The translations under genes and the position numbers were made by a program. Below the pieces are notes generated by a model. That model did no database searches and had not been told where the DNA came from. It saw only the letters and a list, made by a program, of their open reading frames with translations. Of a stretch of 64,000 nt of DNA, positions 1 through 9,358 are shown piece by piece. Each line of letters starts with the position of its first letter. Within the stretch, counting starts at the first letter, position 1. Source of the DNA: Cecembia calidifontis (GTDB lineage Bacteria; Bacteroidota; Bacteroidia; Cytophagales; Cyclobacteriaceae); contig NZ_SGXG01000001.1 in assembly GCF_004216715.1 (NCBI RefSeq), positions 2,402,501 to 2,466,500 of the forward strand, written 5' to 3'.

Positions 1-796
<796 letters not shown>

Positions 797-971
797 AGTC
801 TGCCTGTTGCATTTTCCGCGAGACATGATCATTTTAGACGTGAGACACAAGACACAAGATACAAGACTTGGGACTCGGTGCACGTCAACAGAACTTAAGA
901 TATTGAATATATGGACCGGAAGCCAGACAGAGCTAAGTCTTATGTCTTGTGTCTTCGGTCTTATATCTAAA
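797..971 (+). other. 23S-5S internal transcribed spacer with inverted CAAGACA tracts
   Basis: Spacer of about 175 bp without a tRNA. It contains a tract built from ACAAGACAC-like units at 843-872 and a reverse-complementary tract (TTATGTCTTGTGTCTT) at 939-954. The two could pair in the pre-rRNA into a long imperfect hairpin, possibly a processing stem. Similar tracts occur at 1291-1312 and 24271-24296. Confidence 0.6.
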
Positions 972-1084
972 AGCATAGGCGGCCCAGCGCAGGGGTCCCA
1001 CCTCTTCCCATCCCGAACAGAGAAGTTAAGCCCTGCAGCGCCGATGGTACTGGGGTTACACCCGGGAGAGTAGGTCGCCGCCAC
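972..1084 (+). rRNA. rrf: 5S ribosomal RNA
   Basis: A complete 5S rRNA follows the 23S gene in the usual order. The diagnostic core is CCCATCCCGAACAGAGAAGT at about 1008-1027, followed by the typical GCGCCGATGGTACTG segment. The 3' strand GGGAGAGTAGGTCGCCGCC pairs with the 5' strand GGCGGCC to close helix I. The ends are set by that helix and are accurate to a few bases. Confidence 0.93.
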
Positions 1085-1091
1085 ATTATTT

Positions 1092-1121
1092 AAAAGCCTT
1101 TCAGGAAACTGGAAGGCTTTT
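1092..1121 (+). terminator. rRNA operon terminator 1
   Basis: Stem AAAAGCCTT pairs with AAGGCTTTT across a short loop, immediately after the 5S gene, and runs into a T-rich stretch. It is the expected intrinsic terminator of the rRNA operon. Confidence 0.8.
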
Positions 1122-1143
1122 GTGTTTTGCGCACAATACGGAA

Positions 1144-1202
1144 GGGGTTGCACCCGGGAGGGTAGAGCCTGTCCCGGGAACCGGGATCGCCGCCACATTA
1201 TT
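1144..1202 (+). pseudogene. Remnant duplicate of the 5S rRNA 3' end
   Basis: This stretch repeats the last ~35 bases of the 5S gene and its downstream flank (compare 1052-1090). It differs by a few substitutions and by a 22-base stretch at 1166-1187 containing the near-palindrome TGTCCCGGGAACCGGGAT. Only the tail of 5S is present, so it cannot make a functional 5S rRNA. It probably remains from a tandem duplication or a collapsed second 5S gene. Confidence 0.75.
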
Positions 1203-1203
1203 T

Positions 1204-1233
1204 AAAAGCCTTTCAGGAAACTGGAAGGCTTTT
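1204..1233 (+). terminator. rRNA operon terminator 2 (duplicate)
   Basis: Exact repeat of the 1092-1121 hairpin, duplicated together with the 5S tail. The operon therefore ends in two identical terminators in series. Confidence 0.7.
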
Positions 1234-1367
1234 GGCGTTTATAGGGCAAGAGGTTAGAAGCGAGAGGCGAGAGACTAGAGATTAGATTCAAGACACAAGA
1301 CACAAGACACAGGTGTCACGTCCTGAAATAGCTTGACAGATTAAGTCAAACTAAAAACAGGAAAAAA

Positions 1368-1748
1368 ATGACAAAAACGGTTCGGGAATTTAACAGGTAC
1401 AGTATTAGCTTCAAGAAGCAAGTAGTAGAGGAGCTGGAAAATGGAAGTTCCTATTCTTATCTACAAAAGAAGTATGATATTAGAGGAGCGGAGACGATCC
1501 AGAGGTGGGTCAGGTCCTTTGGCAGGGATCATTTGTTGAACAAAAGGGTTAGAATAGAGACTATGGATGAGAAGAGAAGACTTAAGGAACTGGAAGAGGA
1601 GAACAAGAGGTTAAAACTTGCCTTGGCCGATTCGATAGTTGCCAACAAGATGCTTGAGACGCTGATAGATGTTTCAAATGATGAATACAAGACGGATTTA
1701 AAAAAAAACTTTGGCAACGGACTGTTTCAAAAAGGCCTGAAGAAGTGA
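1368..1748 (+). CDS. IS3-family transposase OrfA (DNA-binding subunit)
   Basis: A 126-residue protein. The N-terminal half has the helix-turn-helix expected for OrfA, in the region SYLQKKYDIRGAETIQRWV. It is followed by a charged, leucine-rich coiled coil (about residues 65-95, KRRLKELEEENKRLKLALAD), the usual OrfA multimerisation zipper. OrfA recognises the terminal inverted repeats. Near its 3' end the gene has a run of nine A (1700-1708), a typical slippage site where -1 frameshifting would join it to OrfB. The stop codon overlaps the GTG start of orfB. Confidence 0.92.
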   Translation: MTKTVREFNRYSISFKKQVVEELENGSSYSYLQKKYDIRGAETIQRWVRSFGRDHLLNKRVRIETMDEKRRLKELEEENKRLKLALADSIVANKMLETLIDVSNDEYKTDLKKNFGNGLFQKGLKK

Positions 1749-2623
1749 GCGTTAAGTCCGGTTGTACTTACTTTGGTTACAGTAGGTCAGCATATTATGG
1801 TTGGATGGACTCCAAGTTGAAGGAGGAAGCGCAATACGACCTGGTATTGGAGCTTGTCCGGGATTACCGGAGGACGCATCCGATGATGGGCACAAGAAAG
1901 CTTCAGGAGTTGATCAGAGAAGATGCGGTGAGGTTGGAGATCAGCATAGGAAGGGACAGGCTCTTTGAGTTGTTGCGTTCTGAAGGCTTGCTGGTCAAGC
2001 GCAAGAGGAAGTATGTTGTTACAACGCAGTCATTTATGCGCTACAGTAAATATGAGGATCTGTTCAATGGCAATGTCTGGACCACTGCCCATCAGGCCTG
2101 GGTTTCGGACATAACCTATATCCGTGTCGGGGATTCCTTCAGGTACCTGTATCTTATTACCGATGCATACAGCAGGAAGATAGTAGGATGGTATTTGGGG
2201 AATACGCTTGAGTCAAAATGTGCTGTAGAAGCCTTAAAAATGGCGATAGAACAATGTCCGTCAACAGAAGGCATTGTTCATCACTCAGATAGGGGCTTTC
2301 AGTATTGCAGTAAGATTTATACTGAATTACTGGAAAAGGAAGGTATAAAGTCCAGTATGGGAGAAGCAGGGAATTGCTATGATAATGCAATGGCAGAGCG
2401 GGTTAACGGGATTCTGAAGATTGAATATAAACTTGGGGACAGGTTTAAGAATCTCAAAGAAGCGTTTGCAGCAGTAAGGCATGGAGTATGGGCCTACAAT
2501 GAAAAGAGGCCACATTGTTCATTAAATATGAAGAAGCCGATTGAGGTACATGAGGGACTAACAGTGTTTTCATCTCTCAAACGCAAAAGTAGCCCAAGAC
2601 AGAGACCTGTCAAGGCTATATAA
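1745..2623 (+). CDS. IS3-family transposase OrfB (DDE catalytic subunit)
   Basis: A 292-residue integrase-core protein starting at a GTG that overlaps the orfA stop. A HTH_21-like region lies near residues 30-75. It is followed by the rve catalytic domain with the three acidic residues in their usual contexts: WVSDITYI, HHSDRGFQY, and the Glu of NAMAERVNGILK. The frame is open upstream of the GTG back through the A9 run at 1700-1708, so a fused OrfAB protein made by -1 frameshifting is possible. Length and motifs are normal for the IS150-like part of IS3. Confidence 0.93.
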   Translation: MSVKSGCTYFGYSRSAYYGWMDSKLKEEAQYDLVLELVRDYRRTHPMMGTRKLQELIREDAVRLEISIGRDRLFELLRSEGLLVKRKRKYVVTTQSFMRYSKYEDLFNGNVWTTAHQAWVSDITYIRVGDSFRYLYLITDAYSRKIVGWYLGNTLESKCAVEALKMAIEQCPSTEGIVHHSDRGFQYCSKIYTELLEKEGIKSSMGEAGNCYDNAMAERVNGILKIEYKLGDRFKNLKEAFAAVRHGVWAYNEKRPHCSLNMKKPIEVHEGLTVFSSLKRKSSPRQRPVKAI

Positions 2624-2834
2624 ACGTCGCTTCGCTCCGGCCTTGACAGGTCTCCTTACTTGGGCTCTAGGGCATTTAAGAGGATTGAAAATAAAAGAAA
2701 AAACAAAGAAAAAAGTGTCAAGTAAAATCAGGACGTGACAACAGGTCAGGGTGGATTTTTTGTTTGCTTTTGTCACTGTTCCCGAAATTCGGGACAAGTT
2801 GTGGAACAAAAAAATCTCTAAAAATTTTTTTCAA

Positions 2835-2876
2835 TTTGTGCCTCACTGATCAGAAATGTCAAACTCGGGGCACAAA
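2835..2876 (+). other. Hairpin in intergenic DNA between two IS elements
   Basis: TTTGTGCC at 2835-2842 is perfectly complementary to GGCACAAA at 2869-2876. It lies between a palindromic CCCGAAATTCGGG at 2781-2793 and the terminator at 2926-2946. No ORF covers it. It might belong to a small RNA or a gene remnant; I cannot tell from sequence alone. Confidence 0.3.
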
Positions 2877-2925
2877 AAGGAAGATAATTTTTAAAGCTAA
2901 AAACATTTGACAATAAACGGCCATG

Positions 2926-2946
2926 GCTCTTTTTAAGAGCTTTTTT
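2926..2946 (+). terminator. Intrinsic terminator without an obvious upstream gene
   Basis: GCTCTT-TTT-AAGAGC followed by six T. It points along the plus strand, but no gene precedes it apart from the IS3 element. It may have been an original downstream terminator before the insertions. Confidence 0.55.
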
Positions 2947-3030
2947 GGTACTTAGTAAATTGTACAGTAATAATCTCTATAAGATGATAATGTGAAGACC
3001 ATAATCATTTTATGTTTTCTAAGAAAAAAA

Positions 3031-4459
3031 GACACTATCCCGATAAGTGTGTAAACTTCAAATTATGGTTTTATTGTCAGGTATCAAGAAGCCTGACCCT
3101 ATCACCAAATATAAGCAGGAAACTGTTAAGAATAGCTCCCCAGTCTCTGATAGGCATAGTCCATTTTTTCGATGCTTCTCTTGCAGCCAGGAAAACAGAC
3201 TTCATTACGGCATCATCTGTCGGGAAAGAGAGCTTGTTTTTGGTGTATTTTCTGATCTTTCCATTGAGATTTTCAATCAGGTTGGTGGTATAGATGATTT
3301 TACGGATTTCAGCCGGGTAATCGAAGAAAACGGTGAGTTCATCCCAGTTGTCCCTCCAGCTTTTGATGGCATAAGCGTATTTGGATTCCCATTTTTTGGC
3401 AAAATCGTTCAGGGCAGCCCAAGCAGCATCTTTTGTAGGGGCGGTATAAATTTCCTTCATATCCCTTGTAAACGCCCTGCGGTCTTTCCATGCGACATAT
3501 CTACATGCGTTTCTGATCTGGTGGACGACACATATCTGAGTGACTGATTGGGGGAATGAAGCTTTTATCGTATCAGTAAACCCGTTCAGGTTGTCAGTTG
3601 CCGTTATGAGAATATCTTCAACCCCTCTGGCTTTCAGGTCGGTGAGTACCCCCATCCAGAAAGCCGAAGATTCATTCTTGCCAAGCCAAAGGCCTAGGAT
3701 CTCTTTAAGGCCGTTAGTTCTGAGGCCAACGGCAATATAAACGGTCTTGTTGACCACTTTGGAGTTCTCCCTGACTTTGAAGGATATACCATCCATCCAA
3801 ACGATCAGGTATACAGGGTCAAGCGGCCTGTTTCTCCATGCAACAATATCCTCCGCTACGGCACCGGTAACCCTTGAGATGGTGGAGGAGGAAACATTGA
3901 TGTCATAAAGCTCCCGGATCTGTTCTTCGATGTCCTGGTTTGACATTCCCTTGGCATACATGGAAATGATCACGTTTTCAACGCCCTCCGCCATGCTTCT
4001 GCGTTTGGGCACAAGGGCAGGCTCAAAGCTGCCGTCCCTGTCTCTTGGGACTCTGATTTCAGCTTCCCCAAATGTGTTTTTTATTGTTTTGGTGGAATAG
4101 CCGTTCCTTGAATTGGGATTATCGGAATTCTGATGCTTTTCATAGCCAAGATGGGCATCCAGCTCGCCTTCAAGCATTTTCTCAACGGCTCTTTTCTGAA
4201 GCTGTTGAAGGAAGGAATTAAGCTCCCCGGCAGTCCTGAACTGCTTGAGGAAGTCATCATTTAGGAGATCTTCTTTTTTCATTTTTGTAATCTGTGTGTT
4301 ATAAAGGTAAGAAATTGTCCACACACAGACCGGGGGGCGCCTACCGCGGGTTCCTCAAATTCCCTGTGCGATTTCTTCTAAATCACACAGAGAATTTCGA
4401 GGTTTAACTTTAACTTCGTAAGTAGTGAAACCAACTTACACAGTTTGTGTCATAGTCCC
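3031..4459 (-). mobile_element. IS256-family insertion sequence (about 1,429 bp)
   Basis: The element contains one mutator-type transposase gene. Proposed ends are imperfect inverted repeats: GACACTATCCCGATAAGTGT at 3031 and, reading inward on the other strand from 4459, GGGACTATGACACAAACTGT (17 of 29 positions match over the full ends). An 8-bp direct repeat GAAAAAAA flanks both ends (3023-3030 and 4460-4467); 8-9 bp is usual for IS256. The repeat is A-rich, so the exact boundary carries some doubt. The insertion lies against the terminator behind nrdA. An internal inverted repeat of about 18 bp (4356-4396) lies between the transposase start and the right end. Confidence 0.8.
3077..4282 (-). 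CDS. IS256-family (mutator) transposase
   Basis: About 401 residues when started at the internal methionine of [15 protein letters not shown], which resembles the normal start of the family; a longer frame begins at 4324. The N-terminal region is helical and DNA-binding ([15 protein letters not shown]). The catalytic acidic residues sit in [12 protein letters not shown], in [10 protein letters not shown], and in [19 protein letters not shown], whose Glu is the third member. These are hallmarks of the transposase_mut family, which moves DNA by a copy-out mechanism. The reading frame is intact. Confidence 0.93.
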   Translation of the reverse strand: MKKEDLLNDDFLKQFRTAGELNSFLQQLQKRAVEKMLEGELDAHLGYEKHQNSDNPNSRNGYSTKTIKNTFGEAEIRVPRDRDGSFEPALVPKRRSMAEGVENVIISMYAKGMSNQDIEEQIRELYDINVSSSTISRVTGAVAEDIVAWRNRPLDPVYLIVWMDGISFKVRENSKVVNKTVYIAVGLRTNGLKEILGLWLGKNESSAFWMGVLTDLKARGVEDILITATDNLNGFTDTIKASFPQSVTQICVVHQIRNACRYVAWKDRRAFTRDMKEIYTAPTKDAAWAALNDFAKKWESKYAYAIKSWRDNWDELTVFFDYPAEIRKIIYTTNLIENLNGKIRKYTKNKLSFPTDDAVMKSVFLAAREASKKWTMPIRDWGAILNSFLLIFGDRVRLLDT

Positions 4460-4460
4460 G

Positions 4461-4494
4461 AAAAAAAACGCCTGATACCATCAGGCGCTTTTTT
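4461..4494. terminator. Terminator downstream of nrdBA (bidirectional)
   Basis: Stem CGCCTGA (4469-4475) pairs with TCAGGCG (4481-4487). It is flanked by an A-run on one side and a T-run on the other, so it can act on both strands. It lies just after the nrdA stop, and its A-run forms the target duplication of the IS256 element. Confidence 0.8.
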
Positions 4495-4521
4495 ACCATC
4501 AAACGAACTCTAAAATAATCT

Positions 4522-6921
4522 TTAGCTGCCACACATCTCACAACCTTCAGGATTGTCCAAGGAACAAGCTATAGCGTCCTGCTTTTGTGTCTTTGAAACA
4601 TCTGATGCAGTGATGGGAGCACTTTTCTCTGTTTCTAGGGCTGATTTATCCACAGTAAACTGAATTGCGCTTGCTGCAGCTTGAGACCTCAGGTAATACA
4701 TGCCTGTTTTCAATCCTTTTTTCCAAGCATAGAAATGCATAGAGGTCAATTTGCCAAAGTTTGGATCTTGCATGAAAACGTTCATACTCTGAGATTGACA
4801 GATGTAAGCACCTCTATCTGCGGCCATATCGATAATCACCCTTTGGGAGATCTCCCATACCGTCTTGTAAATATCTTTGATGTTCTGGGGAATTGAAGGG
4901 ATATTTTGAACTGAACCATTAGCCGCTATCAATCTGTTTTTCATGGTATCATTCCACAAGCCAAGATCAATAAGGTCTTTCATCAAATGTTTGTTTACCA
5001 CAATGAATTCACCGGAAAGTGTTCTTCTGGTGTAAATGTTAGAAGTATATGGCTCAAAGCATTCGTTGTTACCCAAAATCTGGGAAGTAGAAGCAGTCGG
5101 CATTGGAGCAACCAATAAGGAATTTCTCAGGCCGTATTTTTTAACTTTTTCTTTCAATTCATTCCATGGCCACCTTCCTGATTTAGGGGTCACACCCCAC
5201 ATATCAAATTGCAATATGCCTTTTGAAGCTGGTGATCCTTCATATGTTTCGTAGGTCCCTTGGATTTTGGCTAATTCCATGGAAGTCTCTACAGCAGCAT
5301 AGTAGATGGTCTCAAAAATATCTTCATTCAGTCCCTTGGCTTCTTGTGATTCAAATGGCATTCTGAGCATAATAAAAGCATCAGCCAAACCTTGTACCCC
5401 AAGACCAATTGGTCTGTGTCTAAAATTGGACCGTCTAGCTTCCTCTACTGGATAATAGTTGACATCGATTACCTTGTTTAGGTTTCGTGTAGCAACTTTG
5501 GTTACCTCATATAATTTTTGATGGTCAAAGAATAATTTGCCATCAGGTCCAGTCCTTACAAATTTTGGAAGGGCGATAGAGGCCAAATTACATACAGCTA
5601 CTTCATCAGGAGCAGTGTACTCGATAATCTCCGTGCAAAGATTGGAAGATTTTATAGTCCCCAGATTTTGCTGATTGGACTTCTTATTTGCTGAGTCTTT
5701 GTAAAGCATATAAGGAGTTCCTGTTTCAATTTGGGATTCCAATATTTCAAACCATAGTTCCTGGGCTTTAACTACCTCTCTGGCACGGCCTTCTCTTTCG
5801 TATTTTTCATATAGCTTTTCGAATTCCTCTCCATGGCAATCTGCTAAACCTGGAGCTTCATTTGGACAGAAAAGCGACCATTCATCATTCTGCTCTACAC
5901 GCTTCATGAAAAGGTCAGGAATCCACATGGCATAAAAGAGGTCTCTTGCTCTCATTTCCTCTTTACCATGGTTCCTCTTCAATTCCAGGAATTCTTTGAC
6001 GTCTGCATGCCAAGGCTCTAAGTAAATTGCAAAACTGCCTTTTCTTTTTCCACCACCTTGATCAACATACCTTGCAGTCATATCAAAGTTTCTCAGCATG
6101 GGGACAATACCATTGGACATTCCGTTTGTACCTCTGATATAGCTACCTTTGGCCCTAATATTGTGAATGGAGAGACCGATACCACCAGCTGATTGGGAAA
6201 TTTTGGCACATTGCTTCAAAGTATCATAAATCCCATCTATGCTGTCATCCTTCATGGTCAAAAGAAAACAAGAGGATAATTGAGGTTTGGGCGTACCGGC
6301 ATTGAAGAGGGTAGGAGTGGCATGGGTAAACCACTTTTGGGAAAGCAGGTGATACGTTTCGATGGCAGCATCGATATCCTCCTTATGAATACCAACTGCC
6401 ACCCTCATCAACATATGCTGAGGTCTTTCTACCACCTTACCGTCTAATTTGATCAGATAACTCCTTTCTAGGGTTTTGAATCCGAAATAGTCATAATCGA
6501 AGTCTCTTTGATAATCAATTACCTCATCCAATCTGGCTGCATGGTTTTTGATGATACCATATACATCAGGTGCAATCAAAGCAGCATTTTCACCTGTCTT
6601 TGGATTGATGTAGGTATACAGCCTTTTCATCGTATTGGAAAAAGACTGACTGGTAGTCTTATGTAAATTGGAAATTGCAATTCTTGCCGCCAAAATCGCG
6701 TAATCAGGGTGCTTCACAGTAAGGGAAGCACATACTTCAGCGGCTAGATTGTCCAACTCCGTGGTGGTGACCCCATCATAGAGGCCGTCTATAACTTTTT
6801 TGGCTACTTCTATCGGATGGATATATCTCCCATCCAAACCATTGCAGAGGTTCTCAATCCTCGTTGTAATCTTGTCGAATCTTACCGATTCCCTACGTCC
6901 GTCTCTTTTTATTACTAACAT
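4522..6921 (-). CDS. nrdA: Ribonucleoside-diphosphate reductase, class Ia, alpha subunit
   Basis: The 799-residue large subunit reduces ribonucleoside diphosphates to deoxyribonucleotides together with NrdB. The N-terminus has an ATP-cone ([18 protein letters not shown]), so dATP/ATP allosteric control of overall activity is expected. Active-site signatures are the cysteine in [10 protein letters not shown], the NLCTEI motif with the catalytic Cys and Glu, and a second cysteine in [10 protein letters not shown]. The C-terminal tail ends GCEMCGS, the redox cysteine pair that thioredoxin or glutaredoxin re-reduces. [14 protein letters not shown] matches the radical-transfer tyrosine pair. The sequence resembles the eukaryotic-type class Ia branch. 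It follows nrdB by 36 bp on the same strand, forming a nrdBA operon. Confidence 0.96.
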   Translation of the reverse strand: MLVIKRDGRRESVRFDKITTRIENLCNGLDGRYIHPIEVAKKVIDGLYDGVTTTELDNLAAEVCASLTVKHPDYAILAARIAISNLHKTTSQSFSNTMKRLYTYINPKTGENAALIAPDVYGIIKNHAARLDEVIDYQRDFDYDYFGFKTLERSYLIKLDGKVVERPQHMLMRVAVGIHKEDIDAAIETYHLLSQKWFTHATPTLFNAGTPKPQLSSCFLLTMKDDSIDGIYDTLKQCAKISQSAGGIGLSIHNIRAKGSYIRGTNGMSNGIVPMLRNFDMTARYVDQGGGKRKGSFAIYLEPWHADVKEFLELKRNHGKEEMRARDLFYAMWIPDLFMKRVEQNDEWSLFCPNEAPGLADCHGEEFEKLYEKYEREGRAREVVKAQELWFEILESQIETGTPYMLYKDSANKKSNQQNLGTIKSSNLCTEIIEYTAPDEVAVCNLASIALPKFVRTGPDGKLFFDHQKLYEVTKVATRNLNKVIDVNYYPVEEARRSNFRHRPIGLGVQGLADAFIMLRMPFESQEAKGLNEDIFETIYYAAVETSMELAKIQGTYETYEGSPASKGILQFDMWGVTPKSGRWPWNELKEKVKKYGLRNSLLVAPMPTASTSQILGNNECFEPYTSNIYTRRTLSGEFIVVNKHLMKDLIDLGLWNDTMKNRLIAANGSVQNIPSIPQNIKDIYKTVWEISQRVIIDMAADRGAYICQSQSMNVFMQDPNFGKLTSMHFYAWKKGLKTGMYYLRSQAAASAIQFTVDKSALETEKSAPITASDVSKTQKQDAIACSLDNPEGCEMCGS

Positions 6922-6957
6922 GGTGCTCGAAAATTTGGGTTTGGTGGTATAAGTAAA

Positions 6958-7938
6958 TTAGAAGTCTTCCTCAATAGAAAATTTAGGGGCATCTGAAGTT
7001 TCTTTGGATTTCATGACACCGGCTTTTTGGTAATCACCTACCCTCTTTTCAAAGAAGTTAGTTTTACCCTGTAGAGAAATCATATCCATAAAGTCAAATG
7101 GGTTGGTGCTGTTCCAAACTTTATCACATCCCAATTCCATTAAAAGCCTGTCAGCTACAAATTCAATGTATTGGCACATGAGGTCAGCATTCATTCCTAT
7201 TAATTTGACTGGTAATGCATCAGTCACGAACTCTTTTTCAATGGCTACGGCATCAGTTATGATCCTGGTGACAGTTTCCTTAGGAAGCTTATTGATTACG
7301 TGCTTGGTATACAAGTGGCATGCAAAATCACAGTGTAATCCTTCGTCCCTTGAAATCAGTTCATTGGAGAATGATAAGCCTGGCATGAGGCCTCTTTTTT
7401 TCAACCAGAAAATAGAACAGAATGAACCAGAGAAAAATATTCCCTCCACCGCGGCAAATGCAATCAATCTTTCCTGAAAGGTGCCGTTCTCTATCCAGCG
7501 TAAGGCCCATTCCGCTTTTCTTTTTACACAGTCTATATGTTCGATGGCATTTAAAAGACGGTCTCTTTCAACTGGGTTTTTAATGTAGGTATCGATCAAT
7601 AAACTGTAAGTCTCCGAGTGGATGTTTTCCATTGCAATCTGGAACCCATAAAAGAATTTGGCTTCTGTATACTGTACTTCAGCAACAAAATGCTCGGCTA
7701 AATTCTCGTTCACAATACCATCACTTGCCGCAAAGAATGCAAGTACATGAGAGATAAAATGTCTCTCACCGTCATTCAAATCTTTCCAATCTTTAAGATC
7801 TTGACTCAAGTCAATCTCCTCCGCTGTCCAAAAACTTGCCTCTGCTTTTTTGTAAAATTGCCAGATGTCGTCATGCTGGATTGGGAAGAGGACAAATCTG
7901 TTACTGTTTTCTTGAAGAATTGGTTCTATCTGTTGCAT
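6958..7938 (-). CDS. nrdB: Ribonucleoside-diphosphate reductase, class Ia, beta subunit
   Basis: The 326-residue small subunit carries the diiron-tyrosyl radical cofactor. The iron ligands are visible: Asp43 in AEEIDLSQD, Glu104 and His107 in AMENIHSE. The radical tyrosine is Tyr111 in SETYSLLID. Further ligands lie in the [12 protein letters not shown] segment. Such spacing is typical of the eukaryotic-like R2 proteins. The C-terminus ([10 protein letters not shown]) is the short acidic/aromatic tail that docks onto NrdA. It is the first gene of nrdBA, preceded by a 660-bp AT-rich region with a terminator-like hairpin in the likely leader. Confidence 0.96.
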   Translation of the reverse strand: MQQIEPILQENSNRFVLFPIQHDDIWQFYKKAEASFWTAEEIDLSQDLKDWKDLNDGERHFISHVLAFFAASDGIVNENLAEHFVAEVQYTEAKFFYGFQIAMENIHSETYSLLIDTYIKNPVERDRLLNAIEHIDCVKRKAEWALRWIENGTFQERLIAFAAVEGIFFSGSFCSIFWLKKRGLMPGLSFSNELISRDEGLHCDFACHLYTKHVINKLPKETVTRIITDAVAIEKEFVTDALPVKLIGMNADLMCQYIEFVADRLLMELGCDKVWNSTNPFDFMDMISLQGKTNFFEKRVGDYQKAGVMKSKETSDAPKFSIEEDF

Positions 7939-8005
7939 CGCACTTTTGTTTTTAAGGTTATTTGATCACAAGGTAGGCTCCTCATTTTCAACCATAGACT
8001 GGAAC

Positions 8006-8030
8006 AAAAAGGCTGTCTTTGGAACAGCCT
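8006..8030 (-). promoter_or_regulatory. Terminator-like hairpin in the nrdBA leader (possible attenuator)
   Basis: On the minus strand AGGCTGT (8030-8024) pairs with ACAGCCT (8016-8010) and runs into five T. It lies about 70 bp upstream of the nrdB start codon with no other minus-strand gene behind it. It could therefore terminate transcripts within the nrdBA leader. No alternative antiterminator pairing was identified. Confidence 0.4.
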
Positions 8031-8559
8031 CAGAACAAATATGCTAATCATATTCCAAAAATAAAACCAACAAAACCCCTAACCGGGTAGTTTTTTTGAC
8101 TAATAGTCAATAACATTTAAATATCAGTAAATCAAAAAAATAAAATTTTTAGATTAAATAAATACTTTAATCAAAACTTTGTCCTCATCGGCTTGAAACT
8201 TTTTTTCAGAAATTTAAAAAAAAAATCCAAGACCATTTTTTGCATACTTTTGAACAATAGTCAATTTTTATCAACCAAATATTTTTGCAAAATAAAATTC
8301 TCAAAGTGTTGTAAATCTGACTTTTGAGTTATGGAAAGTTTTCCAATCGTCATTTAAACCTGATAATTCTTGTGACTTTGCAAAAAAATCTGAATGAGTA
8401 AATAGAGTGAATATTTTTGCCCCAAAAGTACTCATTTCGAAACAAGCGATTAGGTGTACAATGGATATCGGATATCAAATCTTTATCATTTGAATTGAGA
8501 TGTGGAAGAAACTATCTTGTAAAATATCATGATGTCTTTTTTTCTATTGATGAAATGTT

Positions 8560-8567
8560 TATATTTG
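8560..8567 (+). promoter_or_regulatory. Bacteroidota -7 promoter box of rplU-rpmA
   Basis: TATATTTG matches the Bacteroidota -7 consensus TAnnTTTG exactly and lies 33 bp before the rplU ATG. No convincing -33 TTTG box is seen at the right distance. Confidence 0.6.
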
Positions 8568-8600
8568 CACTCCAATTTCCTAAAGCAATAAATAACATTT

Positions 8601-8912
8601 ATGTACGCAATTGTAAACATCGCAGGAAAGCAGTTCAAGGTAACAAAAGATCAGCAAGTCTATGCACCAAAAATGCAGGGCGAAGCTGGCGCTTCCGTGG
8701 AATTTGATCAGGTATTGTTGGCAGAAGACAACGGTACTGTATCAATCGGCGCTCCAATAATCACTGGCGCCAAGGTATCAGGAAAAATTCTTGACCATGT
8801 AAAAGGTGACAAAGTAATCGTCTTCAAAAAGAAAAGAAGAAAAGGTTACAAAAAGAAAAACGGTCACAGACAGGAGTTCACTAAAATTTTGATTGAAAAC
8901 ATCACATTGTAA
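8601..8912 (+). CDS. rplU: 50S ribosomal protein L21
   Basis: The 103-residue protein begins MYAIVNIAGKQFKV, the conserved L21 N-terminus, and has the KKKRRKGYKKKNGHRQ basic segment that contacts 23S rRNA. Its length is normal for the family. It is followed after 32 bp by rpmA, the nearly universal rplU-rpmA pair. A perfect TAnnTTTG box lies 33 bp upstream. Confidence 0.97.
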   Translation: MYAIVNIAGKQFKVTKDQQVYAPKMQGEAGASVEFDQVLLAEDNGTVSIGAPIITGAKVSGKILDHVKGDKVIVFKKKRRKGYKKKNGHRQEFTKILIENITL

Positions 8913-8944
8913 GATTTCTCAGGAAATCATAAACGTATAAAATT

Positions 8945-9205
8945 ATGGCTCACAAGAAAGGTGTCGGTAGTTCCAAAAACGGTAGAGAATCCCACAGCAA
9001 ACGTCTAGGGGTTAAAAAATTTGGGGGAGAGGCAGTAGTTGCCGGTAATATCCTCGTAAGACAAAGAGGTACTAAACATCATGCAGGTTTGAATGTTGGT
9101 GTGGGTAAAGACCATACTTTGTTTGCTCTTGTTGATGGAAAAGTTGAATTCAAGAAAAAATTTGATGGAAAGTCTTACGTAAGCGTAGTACCTGCTGAAG
9201 CTTAA
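8945..9205 (+). CDS. rpmA: 50S ribosomal protein L27
   Basis: The 86-residue protein starts directly as [16 protein letters not shown], the L27 N-terminal arm that reaches the peptidyl-transferase centre. No Firmicutes-style cleavable extension is present. The conserved core ([14 protein letters not shown]) follows. It is co-transcribed with rplU and followed by a strong terminator. Confidence 0.97.
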   Translation: MAHKKGVGSSKNGRESHSKRLGVKKFGGEAVVAGNILVRQRGTKHHAGLNVGVGKDHTLFALVDGKVEFKKKFDGKSYVSVVPAEA

Positions 9206-9225
9206 GATAATCCATTTCCCATTAG

Positions 9226-9258
9226 TAAAGCTCCCTCCGCAAAAGGGAGCTTTTTTTT
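9226..9258 (+). terminator. rplU-rpmA terminator
   Basis: AAAGCTCCCT pairs with AGGGAGCTTT and is followed by a run of T, 20 bp after the rpmA stop. Confidence 0.9.
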
Positions 9259-9358
9259 TGCCCAATATTCATATCTTTTTTCTACCAATAGTCATTTTTT
9301 CTTCCTCTTTTTTAGGATTTACCCCTAAATTCCCAAATACTAAACTAACCTTCATGCT

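Larger units (their letters stand above)
1314..2740 (+). mobile_element. IS3-family insertion sequence (1,427 bp)
   Basis: The boundaries are set by 25-bp terminal inverted repeats at 1314-1338 and 2716-2740. Both begin TGTCACGTCCTGA and end CTTGACA reading inward, with only a few mismatches. A 5-bp direct repeat ACAGG lies immediately outside both ends (1309-1313 and 2741-2745), consistent with a target duplication. The element carries the two overlapping ORFs typical of IS3 (orfA and orfB in the -1 frame). It landed in an ACAAGACAC-type repeat tract just behind the rRNA operon. It looks complete and potentially active. Confidence 0.93.
7939..8600. other. AT-rich divergent intergenic region between nrdB and rplU
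   Basis: 662 bp without a credible gene. It must hold the promoter(s) of nrdBA (minus strand) and of rplU-rpmA (plus strand). Visible elements are the hairpin at 8006-8030, a possible minus-strand -7 box TATTTTTG at 8056-8063, the near-palindrome TTGACTAATAGTCAA at about 8097-8110, and the rplU box at 8560-8567. Confidence 0.6.

Noticed and set aside
8417..8707. 96-codon frame overlapping the rplU start
   Set aside because: It runs through the rplU promoter and the out-of-frame beginning of rplU; the L21 frame is certain.
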